Assembly: GCF_018139145.2 (NCBI RefSeq)
Contig: NC_059471.1
Location: 100,256,914 to 100,320,913 of the forward strand
Origin: Gymnogyps californianus
Lineage: Eukaryota; Chordata; Aves; Accipitriformes; Cathartidae
Direction: 5' to 3'
DNA: 64,000 bases
Shown here: positions 37,027-50,600 of the stretch, in pieces
Layout of the letters: each line of letters begins with the position of its first letter
Numbering within the stretch: position 1 is the stretch's first letter
The notes under the pieces: generated by a model
Database searches by the model: none
The model's input: only the letters and a program-made list of their open reading frames with translations
What the model was told of the DNA's origin: nothing
Made by a program: the position numbers and the translations under genes

Positions 37027-37237
37027 GATATGAGTATTCTCTCTCCTGCAAACTCTCAGATTATTTTTTCTCTTTATCTTGTTCAAACAATTTTTTATTT
37101 ATTTGTGTTCTGGTAGATGCAAGTACATTAGAAAATGTTCATACATACTCAACAACAGTCAGCAACATTTATTTATGCTGCTTCTGTTCCTAGAAAGGTT
37201 TCCTACCCTCAGAACCACCACATGCCATCCCCACTGT

Positions 37238-37378
37238 TTAATATGTGAATATTTGTTCCTCATAGTTAGAGAATGACAATGTATTTGCAATGGATTTAAT
37301 ACACGACTCTGTGAGCTTTGTATCTTGAGTCTGAGGGGAGTTGACAAGCTTCTCTAGAATTGCTGCTTGATTTTCTGC
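37238..37378 (-). CDS. Candidate 3'-terminal coding exon, unknown gene
   Basis: On the minus strand a strong acceptor (CTCTGTTTTTTTCCAG) precedes 46 open codons ending in TAA. The peptide begins AENQAAILEKLVNSPQ and contains KLTESCIKSIANTLSF, with a plausible helical, soluble composition. AATAAA lies on the minus strand at 37168-37173, about 65 nt past the stop, and a T/G-rich stretch follows it, as expected for a poly(A) site. If real, it ends a gene lying at higher coordinates, and so would not belong to the 35.9-30.6 kb candidates. No family recognised. Confidence 0.25.
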   Translation of the reverse strand, partial: AENQAAILEKLVNSPQTQDTKLTESCIKSIANTLSFSNYEEQIFTY

Positions 37379-39800
37379 CTGGAAAAAAACAGAGATTTTT
37401 CCATACATATTTCACAGACCAAGTGTGAATGATGAGTAAGTTAACAAAAAACTATGAGAAATGTAAAAACTATATTCTTGAACCCAGAGAAATAAATTCA
37501 GTTCTTCCTGCTGTTAATGCAAATTTCCTCCATGTAAGGCATCTTATATCAGAGCTACCGAGAGTGCTTTATGACATCTGAACACATTAATGAGCCATAC
37601 TCACCCCTGCTGCTCGATAACTCTAGTGAACCCAGCTAAGGTACACCCTCGATGCACTCTGCTCACTTCATCTATTCAAATACTGTATTTGAAGCTCATT
37701 CCAACTGATGCAAATTGAAATCACCTCTTGTGCCAAGCACAGGGTAGTCCTCTGAAATGTATTCTTAGCCATTCAAACACTGGGATCACTGCAAGGGAAT
37801 GCAGATTACTTGTTAGTATTTTCACCTTTAAAGCTGAGGATGAAACCAATTTGCTTGAGATCACACTGTGCTGGGTCCTGCACAAATATAGTCATTACAG
37901 TCCTTACCCCAAGAGTTAATTCTAGAAGACAAGACAAAACAGGCAGTTGGGACCAACCACCTTTCTTGGGAAGGGCAAGACAGAATAATAAAAATAAACA
38001 ATACATATACACTATTTTTTAGCTTTGGGACAGGGAGGAATGAAAAGCAACTCCCATAAATCTAGGCAGGTCTTACATACAGCTTGAATTTTGCTAATAG
38101 TGAAATAATGCAATAACACAGTGCATCTCATTGTTAGAGGTCCTAAAGATGGGCTATTAAGCTATTTTCTTCCCTTTGTTGGGTATGTGTCCAGATAGAA
38201 ATGAAAGTTCCTATGGTGTTTTTCAAAAGGAAGAGCTCCAACCCCTTCCAACAATCCCTCTCCACCTAAAATAAGCTATGCTTTCGAGAGCTGAGTGTAG
38301 GCTATTGCTAAAATGAATAACACATAATGAGTGCTGCATTTGCCTACACACCATTGCCTAACAACCAGTATCTAATTCATTACTGTAAAGCATTTGAGGA
38401 TGTCACGAGTATGAAAGACACTATATAAAATGAAATTCTATTATTCTCCTTTAATAGTGTTTCAAACATAACACCATTTCCATGTAGTTTGAAAAGTAAT
38501 TTAAGATATTCCAAGATAGATTACTCTAAGCTAAAATTTCAGAAAAGGTTTTTCTTTGCTTCTTGCTCATTGAATTTGCATTTAGTGATTGAATAGCTAT
38601 TGCCTTAAAGGATATATCAATGAAATTACTAGGGATTTGCCACTGAATTACTTTCAAAAGTAACAAAGCTTCACAAAAAGTATGTGTAATGGACATAATG
38701 TATCTGAGTTCTGATCCATAGCTCAGCCAGTACAGGACTGGTGAAATACTATTAGAAATTTTAGACAAAGTTCTAGACTACTTCAATAGATTCCTAGCAT
38801 GTCGGTGCAATCTGCACTTGTGAACTGGCAAAAGTACAAAAGAAGTTTCAGCCGTGCAGTAAACAAACAAAACAAACAAAACAAAGATAAGGATCTCATC
38901 GATTTGTGCCAGCTGAAGCTAACAGACATTGAAGAGGAAGTTACAGGATGTACCCATGTCCTTCTATCAGAAAAATTACAGGAAGATCATGCACTCTCTT
39001 GCCCAAGAATTTTTCCTTAGAAGACAAGTGGCCCAGGTACTCCATGTTTTGATTCCCATCTGGAATTTGATGCAATCCTCACTCTCTGCTCATGCATGAC
39101 ACTGAAAATGTCTTGTTGGCACTATTGACATCTTCTCACGCGCCCTCTGACAGAACCTATGGCAGATCATGCAGCATGGAAAGTCAGGCAAGGAGAGCTT
39201 TATACAAAGGTGCCTGATTTTCTTTGGCTGAGAAGTTAGAGTGATGTGAAGGCCACACTTTCTGTGTTGGCACTTAGAGCATCACATTAAACCCATGAAT
39301 GTTGCAATAGCATAATAATCATTTGAGATTAAATTCAGTGCAAGACAGCACACCACAGTCTCGAGATATTGTAGGAGTGGGCAACTGTTCCTTTCCCTTA
39401 AGGAAGCTTATAGAAAGGAAATAACTTTAAATCTATCTGACTATTCAGTGAGAAAAGGCACCATGAGTTGATAATAATGTTTAAATTTCACAACGGTGTC
39501 AAACAAACTCTTCAAAATAAACTAAGGCCAGGCACACAGCTAAAAAGAAAAAAAAAAGGGGGGGGGAAAACAGCTCCACTAGAAAAGGAGAATTTGCAGC
39601 TTTTTTCTTACACCCTCAGCTGAATGAAAGACCTCAGCAACAGTGCAAAAAGTATACAGAAGCATTTTAAATAGCCATTTTTACTAGTTGAAGTTAGCAT
39701 GCTTCACATACCAATTTACATTTCACATCCCTTCTTGCATCCCGACAATATAATCTATCACTTGCACTTTACATGCATATCATTTAAAATATGAAGAGCA
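37379..39800. other. Non-coding interval
   Basis: AT-rich sequence with short open frames only. The plus frame 38799-39020 contains an AAAC-type simple repeat and a glutamate-rich tail but lacks splice support. A/G homopolymer junction at 39547-39566 (run of A followed by nine G). Confidence 0.4.
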
Positions 39801-40035
39801 GGATTTCTTGCTTTTTATGCACCCAGGAAGATGGTAGCCATCTCACACAGGTATGCAAGGGTAGCCCATGTCTGCACACAATCCAGTCTCTTACAAGAGC
39901 AGAGTCTGTCTCTGCTGCTCCCCTGAGGTTGTGGAAGATTTGGGCTCTTGGCCCCAGAACAGGTACACTGTCAGCAACAGCCCATGGATTCAAACCCCTG
40001 CAGAAATCACTCCATGCTGACTACAGAGCTACAAA
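39800..40035 (-). mobile_element. Possible tRNA-derived SINE relic
   Basis: On the minus strand a segment with RNA polymerase III promoter look-alikes: TAGCTCTGTAG (40021-40031) against the A box TRGCNNAGYNG, with one mismatch, and GGTTTGAATCC (39986-39996) against the B box GGTTCGANTCC, with one mismatch. The gap between them is 24 nt, shorter than the ~32 nt of a tRNA, so a deletion must be assumed. The following ~190 nt is GC-richer than its surroundings and could be the SINE body, but I cannot match it to a named family. There is no A-rich tail. Confidence 0.27.
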
Positions 40036-43000
40036 AACAGATATGAGCCTCACTGTGTTAGGAGAGACGAAAAATAAGGCCTGCTTTTCTTGATGTGCTT
40101 TCTGAGGTGGCAATTCTTGTTTACCCAGTAATCTCAAGAAGGAATACTACCACAGTCTGCCCTTAAAGACAAGTTCTGTCCTGAAATGAAACACTCTGTT
40201 GTTTGGGTTTGTGTTGTTTTTGTTGTTGTTGTTGTTTTTTAACAAAAAAGAAAGCAAGTCTTATTCTGCTGTCAGTCTGTATTCAAAATCACATCTGCTG
40301 AAGTCAGGACCAAAAGTATGTTTTAATGTTTTTTTTCCCCAAGTTAATCTGTTAGAACTCATTCTGTCAGAAAGGACGGAATTCCTTCTTTATCTGCCAC
40401 CAAAAACCAAATTTCTTAGAGGTGTTCAAATTTTCTTAAAATACGCCATTTTGATAAAACAGATGAGTGGAAAAATTTGCTTAGTTTCCAGAAGAACTTC
40501 ATAGTGTGTATGTGTGTATGTACTAGTCATCATTAGAGAAAGGGAAAAATGCAAAACTTGAGAGAATAATTTCATACAGGTTCTAAACTTCACTGATAAC
40601 AGTAAAAAAAGATTAATTTTTTCAATACGATACCTGGAAAATGGGATGTCATTTTTTAACCTGTCCTATTGAGAAATAACATTCATACAAGAGTACCTTT
40701 ATCTTCTAAAGAAGGAAGATCAAAACTTCAGTAGTCCTGGTCATTTCTCTCAGGAAATGTTAACCAAACTCTTCCAATCTTTTCAAATGCAGCAATTACT
40801 TGACTCTTGTCTGCTATTTCATGTTGTCTCTCTAATAGGGAAATTCACACAGGTGACAGTATTGTAAGCCTGAGAGCTTTCTTCTTTAACCTGCTATACT
40901 CTAACTGCTGCAGTGAAGATATGCAGTCTCTTTACACGTAAAAGTTTCTGTGCTTACCTGTCAGTGGTGTCAGGCCATTATTGGAGGAAAAGGTGCATTC
41001 AATTAGTGCTTGCCTTTACCAGCTTCTTCAAAACAAATATTTGATCATTAGCAGAACTCAGAGGCTCAAAAACTTACAACCTTCTCCTTATATATTATAG
41101 TTAATACTTTCACTTTAAAAGGAAAAGACATTCTAGTCTCCTGTGTCCTTATGATAGACCTCATCATTAGTAAAAAGTATTTAGTTATATGCAAGAGCAA
41201 AGTATTAATATTTAAAATCACAGCTTGTTATTAGTCTAATAAATCCAGCCTTCCTTCTTCAGGGCTCAACATTGAACTTCCCCAACTGTTCATTCCTGAT
41301 AAACTATAAGTTCTCTAGTGGAATGAGGTGTTTTAAGGTCACATTATAAAGCAACATGGACACAAATTACTGATGATTTTCACAGTGCTGTGCTTTCTTT
41401 AATGATTAATACCATGAAAAAAATTGTCATACAGGACCCTTTTTTTTTTTCCAACAGGCACTCTTCTGCTATTTCTTTCTTCCTCCTTTTTTCTTTCAGA
41501 GTAATGCATGAATCTGATGCTGAATGCTACATTCTGTATGGCTTAGGGCATTAACCTCACCACAGATTCAGGACATAACCTTAAACCTTTCTCTTAATAT
41601 GAAATGCTCTAAGGGGTATGCATACAGTTGTGAAGCATTATCTGCTTGTTTCATGCGTTCCAATGTTTCCTATTACTATGAAATGCGAGCTTTTTGTTAG
41701 CAGAAGTCTAGCTTTCTGAAGTGCAAGTAGATGCATATTTGGTATAGAAAATATTTTAGATTTTTTGCACCAGATAGAAGTCAGTACTGGGATAAGACAG
41801 AGATGGACAGATCTCACCTCCTCTCAAGTCATGAGATGATCCTACTCTTTTAAATAAAGCAGGAGGGGTAGCTCTTGTGACAGCCTGGCACCTCTGCAGC
41901 AGGGTCTGCTCATGTCACAGCCAAATAGCATTGGAACACTACGTCTATACTGTCAAATAACGCCTGGCAGGGAGCATTCTCACACCATTCTCAGGCCGTG
42001 GCTTGCCGCAGTGCTGTTTGTTGGTATAGACCCAGCCAAAGAGAGATGCTGCCATGCTGAATCCTGTCGCCAGCCATTTCAGCAGCTACTGCAGGCTACC
42101 CTGCCCAGAAACCTGCACCTTGTCCCAGAGCTGAGATAGGGGGCAGGGGGCATCTGTTTGGGTTTGCTGCCCGTTAAAGTCATATTTTGGAGGAAATTCT
42201 CTCTTCTGCTGAGGTTTTGGGGAAAAAAAGCTGCTTGGATCAAGAGCTGACATCTGCAAACCCATGGCCCGCAAGACCACCTCTCAACAGAAGTGGAGCC
42301 AGGCTCCCACACACATCATTAGTAAGTGTTAACACTGGGCCCTTTTCCCTTTGGCTTTTCCAACTGGGTTTGTCAGCTGTGGTTAAAACTAGTGAACATC
42401 TGGGCTGTTCGCATTTTGAAGACAGCTGTGGGGTAAGGGACAGGTAACCACTAGCTCTGCTTACCCACAGGGCTGGGACTCAGTCACCGAAGATGCTTGT
42501 ATAGTTTCAGGGATCGTAAGGGGTGAGAGCAGCCCCACTGCATCTTCTCAAAATCAGCTAATTAGAGTTTAAAGGGCTTTGAAGGGCCCAGTGTTTTAAT
42601 TCAGCCCAAACTCTGGCTCTGAAGCCAGGAGATTGGGCCCAGCCTCCATTGCTCTGGCTGAAGCATGCTTTGGGGCATCGGTCCCTGTCAAGGGGAATTC
42701 CACCAAATCCAAGGGCTGTTGATTGACCAAGCCTTCTGTCAAAACAGGCTTAGTTACAACAGCTACAACAAGTGTCTGAAACAGGAAAACAAAATTAGAT
42801 TACAAAAATTATGCCAAAAACAAGTGACAAAGACAAGCAGATTTGATTGGGAGTCCCTCATGTATGAAAGAAATAAATGAAGCAGTACTTCAGTCAGTTT
42901 ATTTCAGCATCAGGCCCGGTACCATACCACTCACTCCAGCTTCTGTATGAAATTTATTTATTTCTAAATAAGTGCTTTCTTTCCTTCGGTATAGCTGTTT

Positions 43001-44382
43001 TGTAGGATGGTCGTTTTCATATCTTTTGTCAGGAAGTCGTAACACACTTGCAAATTTTAGTGCAGAGCACAAAACAGAGGAGGATTTCCTCCTCCATTAT
43101 CACTTTGATTGAGTAACTTCAATTACTCCAAATAGAGACACACACACACAGAGAAATAAATACAAGTTTCACACTACATAGTTGACACAATCCAGAGACT
43201 ACAAGAAAAAAGCCCCAAGAGGAGCAGGCTAGTTAGGAGTAAAGTTAAATCCCTAAATAAAATAGAAATATATAAGGGATTAATGTCCTTCCCTCACATT
43301 GCCACTTGCACCCAAGTGTATTTATATTTTTATATATATTTTATATATATATTTGTTTTTTATTTTGTCTGTTCCCTCAGGAGAAGCCCAAAAGAGAAAC
43401 AGAGATGGCCAAATTGACAGAGTCAATGAGTGAGTACAAATAGGAAGTTCAACCACTTTCTTTTTCCATCTGTCCCTCTCCCTTACATAATGCTACAAAA
43501 CCACAAAACAGTGCTTGCATTCAGGGATCTCATTCAGCCCTGTCTTCACTCATAACTTCATCATAATCATTCCACTCCTAAAAAAAAAAAAAAGAAATCC
43601 CCAAAACAAGGACTGCTATTTCTTCATGCACTGCTTAAATCACCCGTATTTGGACCTAAATCCAGCAAAGCAGCTACTACGTGTTTGACTTCATAAGCCT
43701 GAGTTTTACTTAAATAGAATGTAACTACTTGTGGATTTAATGAGTGCCTAATTTACTTGATTCAGGTTAGTGCATACATTCCTTCACAAGCTTACAAGAT
43801 GTCACACTAAATCCAGCGCAATTATTCAGGATTGTCGCTTCTGCCAGATTCATCCAACAGGAATTATGCCCAGAGATACGTGTGGAAAGCTTTCCATTTA
43901 TTTCACTGGTTTCTAAGAGGTGTGTGTTGTCTTAAATATGTAACCAACAAGAGGTAGTTTGTACTTCTGCCATAATATGGGATCTAGATAATGGAGTAGT
44001 GCCTATAAACACTTGTAGCTGAGAGACTCAGACTGGATAATGTATTTCTGGACAAAATTTGGAGACAATTTAGGATGAAATCCTGGCAAACCACTGTCTC
44101 TTTCCCAAAACTTATCTAGCTCCACAGCCTATGCAAGCTTAAATAAATTGACTTTAAAAGGGAAAAATCTTTTACTTTGCTCAACCAGAGACTACAGAAA
44201 GACAGAAACATAGACATGCATTAAGACTCATTTACATTAAAAAGTTGTTTCCAGTTAATTTTTTCTGTTTGTGTACAGAAGGACTGTTCCTAGGGCAGCA
44301 CTTCCCTGCCTTTTTGTTCTCCCAGTTCACTTCGCTTCCTTTTGAAATAGTTCTCTGTATTTCCTTACATATGCTATTGCAG
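40036..44382. other. Non-coding interval
   Basis: AT-rich, with a (TTG)n tract at 40210-40240, a poly-T/CT tract near 41445, CA repeats at 43138-43150 and an AT-rich tract at 43320-43365. 41880-42660 is GC-richer without a recognised gene. 43651-43703 (…CCAGCAAAGCAGC…) looks like part of an ancient amniote palindromic repeat related to those noted above. Confidence 0.4.
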
Positions 44383-44616
44383 GGCAGAGTCACCACTACC
44401 AGCTACAAAAAATTATTTCAGTATCAGAAACAACCTATCCCACAAGAAGGTGATGGAGACCTGGGAGACGCAATAGAGCCAGCAGAACATCCATGTAGCA
44501 AAGCCCTATTCCTAAAGCTTCCTGCACAGATACAGGACACAGAAGTCAACCTGAGAGCTCCTCTCCCCATGGCGAGAGCATTGCTAATCAGTAGCAGACT
44601 ACAGGCAATGGCGTAA
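44383..44616 (+). CDS. Possible terminal exon, unknown gene
   Basis: On the plus strand a pyrimidine-rich acceptor (ACATATGCTATTGCAG) is followed by 77 open codons to TAA. The peptide starts GRVTTTSYKKLFQYQK and includes EGDGDLGDAIEP, with soluble, balanced composition; the frame is open further upstream only through intron-like sequence. A fair alternative donor (AAG followed by GTGATG) occurs inside. There is no obvious AATAAA soon after the stop and no partner exon identified, so this is a weak candidate. Confidence 0.18.
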   Translation, partial: GRVTTTSYKKLFQYQKQPIPQEGDGDLGDAIEPAEHPCSKALFLKLPAQIQDTEVNLRAPLPMARALLISSRLQAMA

Positions 44617-47600
44617 GATACATGGCAACCTACTGATGGGTAGTTAAACTCTCGTTAAAGCACTTGATGGAGTTCTTGCCGTGGAGGTGTGCGTTGTTAT
44701 CTGAATGTTGTTCTGTCCACTGCTTCTTTTCCCACACTGTCTGCGTCTTATAAGACCTGGCAATATTCAAGTTTCTAAGGGAGATTCATAGATGAGATCT
44801 GCAATTGTTTGAGCTACCAACAGGATCCACATTCCTATATTTTCTGCAGTATTCATAAGTAAAAAGAAGTATTTCTCCATTGTGCAGCAAAGCCTAGGTG
44901 GTAACAGTGGAAAGGTCAACATTACAGTTTAGCAAGGCCCAAAACAACAATGATACCAGACCCTAGAGAAACTCTGCTATAAGGAACGGTACTTTTGCTC
45001 CATTAATCTCTGTGGATGTACAATGTCATTCTTAGAAACATCCTGCAACCCCAGCGCTTCTCTGGCATTACTGGATGCTGAATAGCTGTATAATTATGTC
45101 TTGATAGATGGGTAGGAGATGGATGGAACAATGGAGGAACCTGTTATCAAAGGTGGAAGCAGATAAGTGGTATCTGCCCTATGTGTTAGGTACTTGCTGA
45201 GCTTTACATGACTTTTCTGAAACAAGGTGAAGGAATCTCACCAAAAAGTGTTAGGGGAAAGCAAGCAGACTCTCTGAATGGTCTGAAGAGTCAGAGGAGC
45301 GGCCTCCGTAAAACTTTATAACTGATCAGGAACACGAGCTCAAAAATGCACTGTGCAGTTCCTTTGGGATTCGTGTTTGGCTTGCAAATTACTTTTATTT
45401 GGCTTCTTTAAGATAGCATGCTTCTTAAAAGGATTTACTGCTGCTTTTTATAAGGTTTTGTTCATACTTCATGCAAGCCTTTTATGAAATTTTCAGATTA
45501 TTTCATGACATTTTTAGATATTTTTAATAAATCACAAACTGCACTGCAAGCTGGAAGCAAAATTCTTAGTGAACATACCACAGTGCTCATTTTAAAGCTA
45601 GTGAAGATTAAAAGGAAATAAATGGAATGGGAAGCAACAAGCTGGCATAGGATGGGCCTCTGGTTTGGACTGCAGGGCTTTTTTCTTGGAACTGAGAAAA
45701 TAAAGGCCTTTGAGGCCTTAGAGGGTTTCAAAGGCCTCAAGAAATGGCTTGATCATGGTACCAATATAACAAAATTATTATTTGCCTTTCAGTTTCACCC
45801 AAGAGCTGTGCTTCTTGTCTCTTTCCTCTGTTCACATCTTTGCACAGTTCCAGAAAAAATCAATCACCTTCCCTCCACTGCTCTACCTTTTTTTCTCTAT
45901 CAAAATGCTCTGATGAAGTCACCAAGCACTGCTCTCTGCCCCTTCTTCTCCATAAAGATTCTCTGGATGTTTCTGCAGTAAGAAAATCCCCATACCTGAG
46001 ATTCACGTCACATTGCATGCTAAGAGGAAGACTGAAAGAACACTGATGCAGTAGTTGTTCCAAGTCTGTTATCTTCACCAGCAGGGATAACAGTCTGTAC
46101 CTTTGTCACATTTTGCATCTCCATTCTCGGAGGATCTGTTGCATTGTAGAGAAGATTGGTAATGAAAAAAAAGTTTTAATACTTTCTGTCCTATTTCTAT
46201 AGGACCTTTATGATGATGGAAACATATGAGGTATCACGACAGAGCCCTGTACTTGTGTGTGTTGAGAGAACTGTCTGCCTTGAAAGTTAAAAAAAAAAAA
46301 GAGGGAAAATAATTTCAATACAACAGTTAAAATGCAAACTAGAAAGAAACGTTGTGCTAAATTTTTTGGGATAGTCCCTTAGAGTTGATATAGAAGCAGA
46401 AATGCATACCAAATAAGACCACTCTGCCCTAAGTTATTATTTTACAACACTTGCACAGAGTTAATAGAAAGCCACCATAATTACACTGAGCCCAGGGAGC
46501 TGTCCAAGAATTCCTTATAATGCCTTAAAATCCACATGCATTTTAAAATTTCTCTATAGCCTGAGTTGGGCAATTTACCTCATATAATCTCGGAATACTT
46601 AAAAGCTGAGCATATAAATGAAACCAGGAACCAAATTATTTTCCCTATGGTTTTTGTTTTCTTCTGTCCCTGTTGTTCTCATGCTTCCCATGCACTGGGT
46701 GGTCATTTTTAACCCAAATGATGCCATCATCTTGCCTGTGAATAGCTAAAGCACAGCAAGCAAGGTAGGAGAGCAAATATTAAGCAGTACAGGAAGGTAT
46801 CAGATGTTCAGCCTGATGTATTTGGCCAATATGAAAAATTAGATATTCAGAGAAACATCCTGTACAGAACTATTCAGTCCTCAGGAATGATCACCATTTC
46901 GAATACTTTGGGGAATGAGAATTATTACAAGACATTTAGTGAGTAGCCAAATATGATGATGCCTTGATAGTACCTTAGAAAAGTCCTTTTAGGGTCCAGT
47001 GTTACGATATTGAATGGCATTTCCTCTCTAGTTCCATCAGTTTCTCTTCCTGCTATCCAGCTGGTCAAGGTGTGCAGCATGTTCCTGAGTTGCCTTGGGT
47101 GAAAGCAAGCTCTTTACATCACAACCTCTAATTGCTATCTGTGGGATGTCTACCTCATGTCAGGGGCTAGCTGGCTGCTTCTTTCTCAAGACGATGGCTC
47201 ACTGGCTTGGATAGCACCTGCAAAGCTCTCCTCAGGGTCCTGCTATTTCTAAAAGACCTGCCAGAGATGTGCTCTTTGCTGAAGACCAAGTGAGAGTATG
47301 AGTGCGTCCCTTCTCTTTCATCCAGACTGAGCTCTGAGGTCTCCAGATCACTGGTGTACAGACGAGTTTGTACAAACTCTTCTCCCTAAGGTAATGAGGA
47401 AGTCCAAGGTCTCAGCTCTGAATTATGCAGAAGCGTGGATCTAGTGTGCCGTATGATGGCTGCAGCATAATCAATGTGTGACATGAGCAGTGTGAACTTG
47501 CTACAGGCTAGAATTGAAAATGGGCATGGTTGGCTGCCTTAAAGCATTTAAACAGAGAAGTGACATCCAATTAAGATGTTCTCCGGCAGTAGGGGCGCAT

Positions 47601-50600
47601 CAGTAAACAGTCATGTTTGTTCTGCTACCCAGTTAAGCCACATTATACACCTGCATGAGGACAGCCAGAGGCAGGAGAGTTGGTTTAAAATAAGGATGTT
47701 CCTTCGTTTGTTACAAAAATGTGTACTCCAAATGTCTGTAAATTTACTTCCAAAGACAGTGAAATAATGAATACTGAGACCTTAGATGACTCCAGATAAA
47801 ACCTTCTGAATTATGGATGCCATGAATTTTACTCAGGGTGGGTAAAAAAAAGAAAGCTAACCTGAAAGAATTTCAGGAGCAGACAAACCTTAGGAGAGAT
47901 CTGGTTTGTGATGGAGTGCTTTTCCCCAAAGCTTTCTTCTCTCCAGTGTCTGAATCTAAAGTGTCCCTATTGCTCTCTCATATTGTAGAGAGGGTTTATA
48001 AAATGTTTCTGCTTTCAGTTACCTAAAAGTCACAGCATTTTCAGATTTACATGTATCAGGGTAGTCTGGAATTTTTTGAGCAGTTCTAATTATTTTGAAT
48101 TATTGTCTTATGGCATGTAAGAAAAACATATGGTATGTTACAGTAAATACATATCCAATATACTCTTTTTTGCTATAGGACGTTGTGACCTTTCTACTTC
48201 AACTTTTTTTCCCCAGTACTACACCTTTTATCTTTGTCTTTTGTTCAGAAACCTAACCTTTTTATTACCACAAGTTGGTGGTGCATGCATAAATGCTATC
48301 TTGTGTGAACACAAAACCAGTTGTGCATACATAGAATCAGGACTTTGAAGAACTGATCCTAAAGCTTGAGTTTCCATCTCATTGGTCTAGAATACTGATT
48401 CTTCAGTCTCAGAAAGCATTTCTAAGTACAAATATCCAGTTCAAAATTTTCCACTGATATAAAGTACCATCAATTTGTTAGAAAGAGCAGATTCTTACAA
48501 TGCAAAATTCAAGTGCAGAAACTCCAAAGCATTCAGAAAACTCATTCAAGAAAGACATTTGCCCATGCTTGAGGAAGTCAGAGTCATTTATTTTCAAGAT
48601 ACCCAGTTATCCTTTTATGGTTAGCCTTTTTATGAGGGCGTGCCAAGAGTAGAATAGGAAGGCTGGTTTTCCCACAATATGTATTTTTGTCATCTCTTAC
48701 TTTTCAGTAAGAGAAGAGTTCTGTTGTGATGTTATTTTTGGAGGAGTAGTTTTGTAGCAAATATTAAGCCATAGAGATAAATGTTTTATTAAGCAGAACA
48801 TTTAATTACTGTTGATTCAATACTGTATATATAGGTTGATAACATTTATTTTAAAATTAACTCCTTAAATCTTTGGTCAAATTTAAATTACAAGTAACCA
48901 GAATGTGTATTATTTTATTCTTCTTGTTGTTGTTAATAATAATAATATTGTTGTTATTATTTCTGCAGAAATTAGCTGATGCATATAATGAAAAGAACAG
49001 AAAAAACAATGCTATCATTAAATGAAAATATAGTCTATTCTTCATGGTAAAGGTCAAGTTCTGATAGGAGAATGAGATTCTAAACAGGAGTTCATTATGC
49101 AAGAAAGCAAGAAGTTCTATTGTTTCAGTGATGCACTAGCAGGGGCTTAGAAGAATTGTGAACTTATATATGCAATAAGAAACAACAGAAACTTGTCTTA
49201 ATCAGGAAGCTAATTGACAGTATTTGCAGTCCTCAGTATACAACAATGTGAAGAGTATTTGCTTTGCATTCTCTGAGCTTTTAAGGGTCTTGTCTTTAAT
49301 TTCTCTCTGCAAGTCTGAGGGACAGAAATGTTTCTTGCCAAATGAAAACCAAGACTCTCATATAGTCATATGATTCTAGAAGCTTAGATTTTTCAAAAAC
49401 ATTAAATTTTGATAGCACTGCTAATATTACTTTGCTAAGCTAAAATCTGTGTGAAAATTAAACTCAAAATATAGGGGATGAGATAACCAAGAGTTGAATT
49501 ATGAATGAAGTGAAAATTTCTGTTTTTCTAGTTAGGAACAATGATTATATATAGGCTGCATTGTATCGCTTCTTATTGAAACACAGTATTTCCTGTTACT
49601 TAGACCTTTAATATTTATTCTATTGAGGTTGTCATTTCCCATGGTAGGTGTGTGTTTCAATACTTCACTTACTTTTATTAGCTCAGGATCACCCATTTCT
49701 AAAACAGAGGCTACAGTCAGTCTGACACTATGTAAGAATTCTCAGTGCCTTTCCTTTGCATTGCTAGGGTCCATGGCACAGCAAAACTGGGTTTTTCAGT
49801 CACATGCTTCCCAGAGCAAACACTCATCTTCTACACTAAATCTAAGTGGTCTAGACACAAAGCTATTAGATAAAACACCTTCACAGCTTCCCACAGCACT
49901 GCTTTCTACAGAACCCAATCCACAGTCATACTGCAATAACATCTTCTGATCAGCAGTAGGGCAAAATTGTGAATCCGTATGAGATTTGGTATGAGATACA
50001 TTTAGGTATAAGACAGTCTTTAGAGGGGAGATACATGCCCAGTGTTTCTGAGCATGACCGGAATTAGTTTAAGCATGTGCAGAAATTTAATATTGAAAGC
50101 AGAAGTCACTTCAGATTTTAAGTACCAGTTTTTGAGAACCTCGGTATGGGACTGAGTTGCCAAAAATGTCAGTTAAGTGGCTAAAGCCTTTTTTGAGACA
50201 TTTTGTCATCATACCCTGAATAATATGGGTATGTTCACATCTGGGCCAGTTGCCATTGCACTCTTAACTGTCTATTTCCAGCTACTTGGGGCTTGGCTTC
50301 ACAATTTTAATGCTCTTCTAATGCAGAGCTTTTTCTATATTTATTTAACATGCACTTAAATCTTCCAAAGGTGCTAACCAACAATGGACTTGAGTTGGAG
50401 AAGTGAGCAGTGTGCAGTGCTGAAAGAAAAGTCCACACTGTATATGTAAAAAGCAGGAAATTCATATTCACTCAGGATAAAGAAGTCATTAAAAACATCT
50501 GATCAATTGTTTTCACAGAGAGCAGATGAGTTGAATTAAATGGTGAAAAACAGGATCAATGTTTCTGAAAGCTGTAGAAAACTGTCTGACCTGAATCAGG

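Noticed and set aside
38799..39020. 73-codon plus-strand frame with a glutamate-rich tail
   Set aside because: Contains an AAAC simple repeat in the middle and lacks donor or poly(A) signals.
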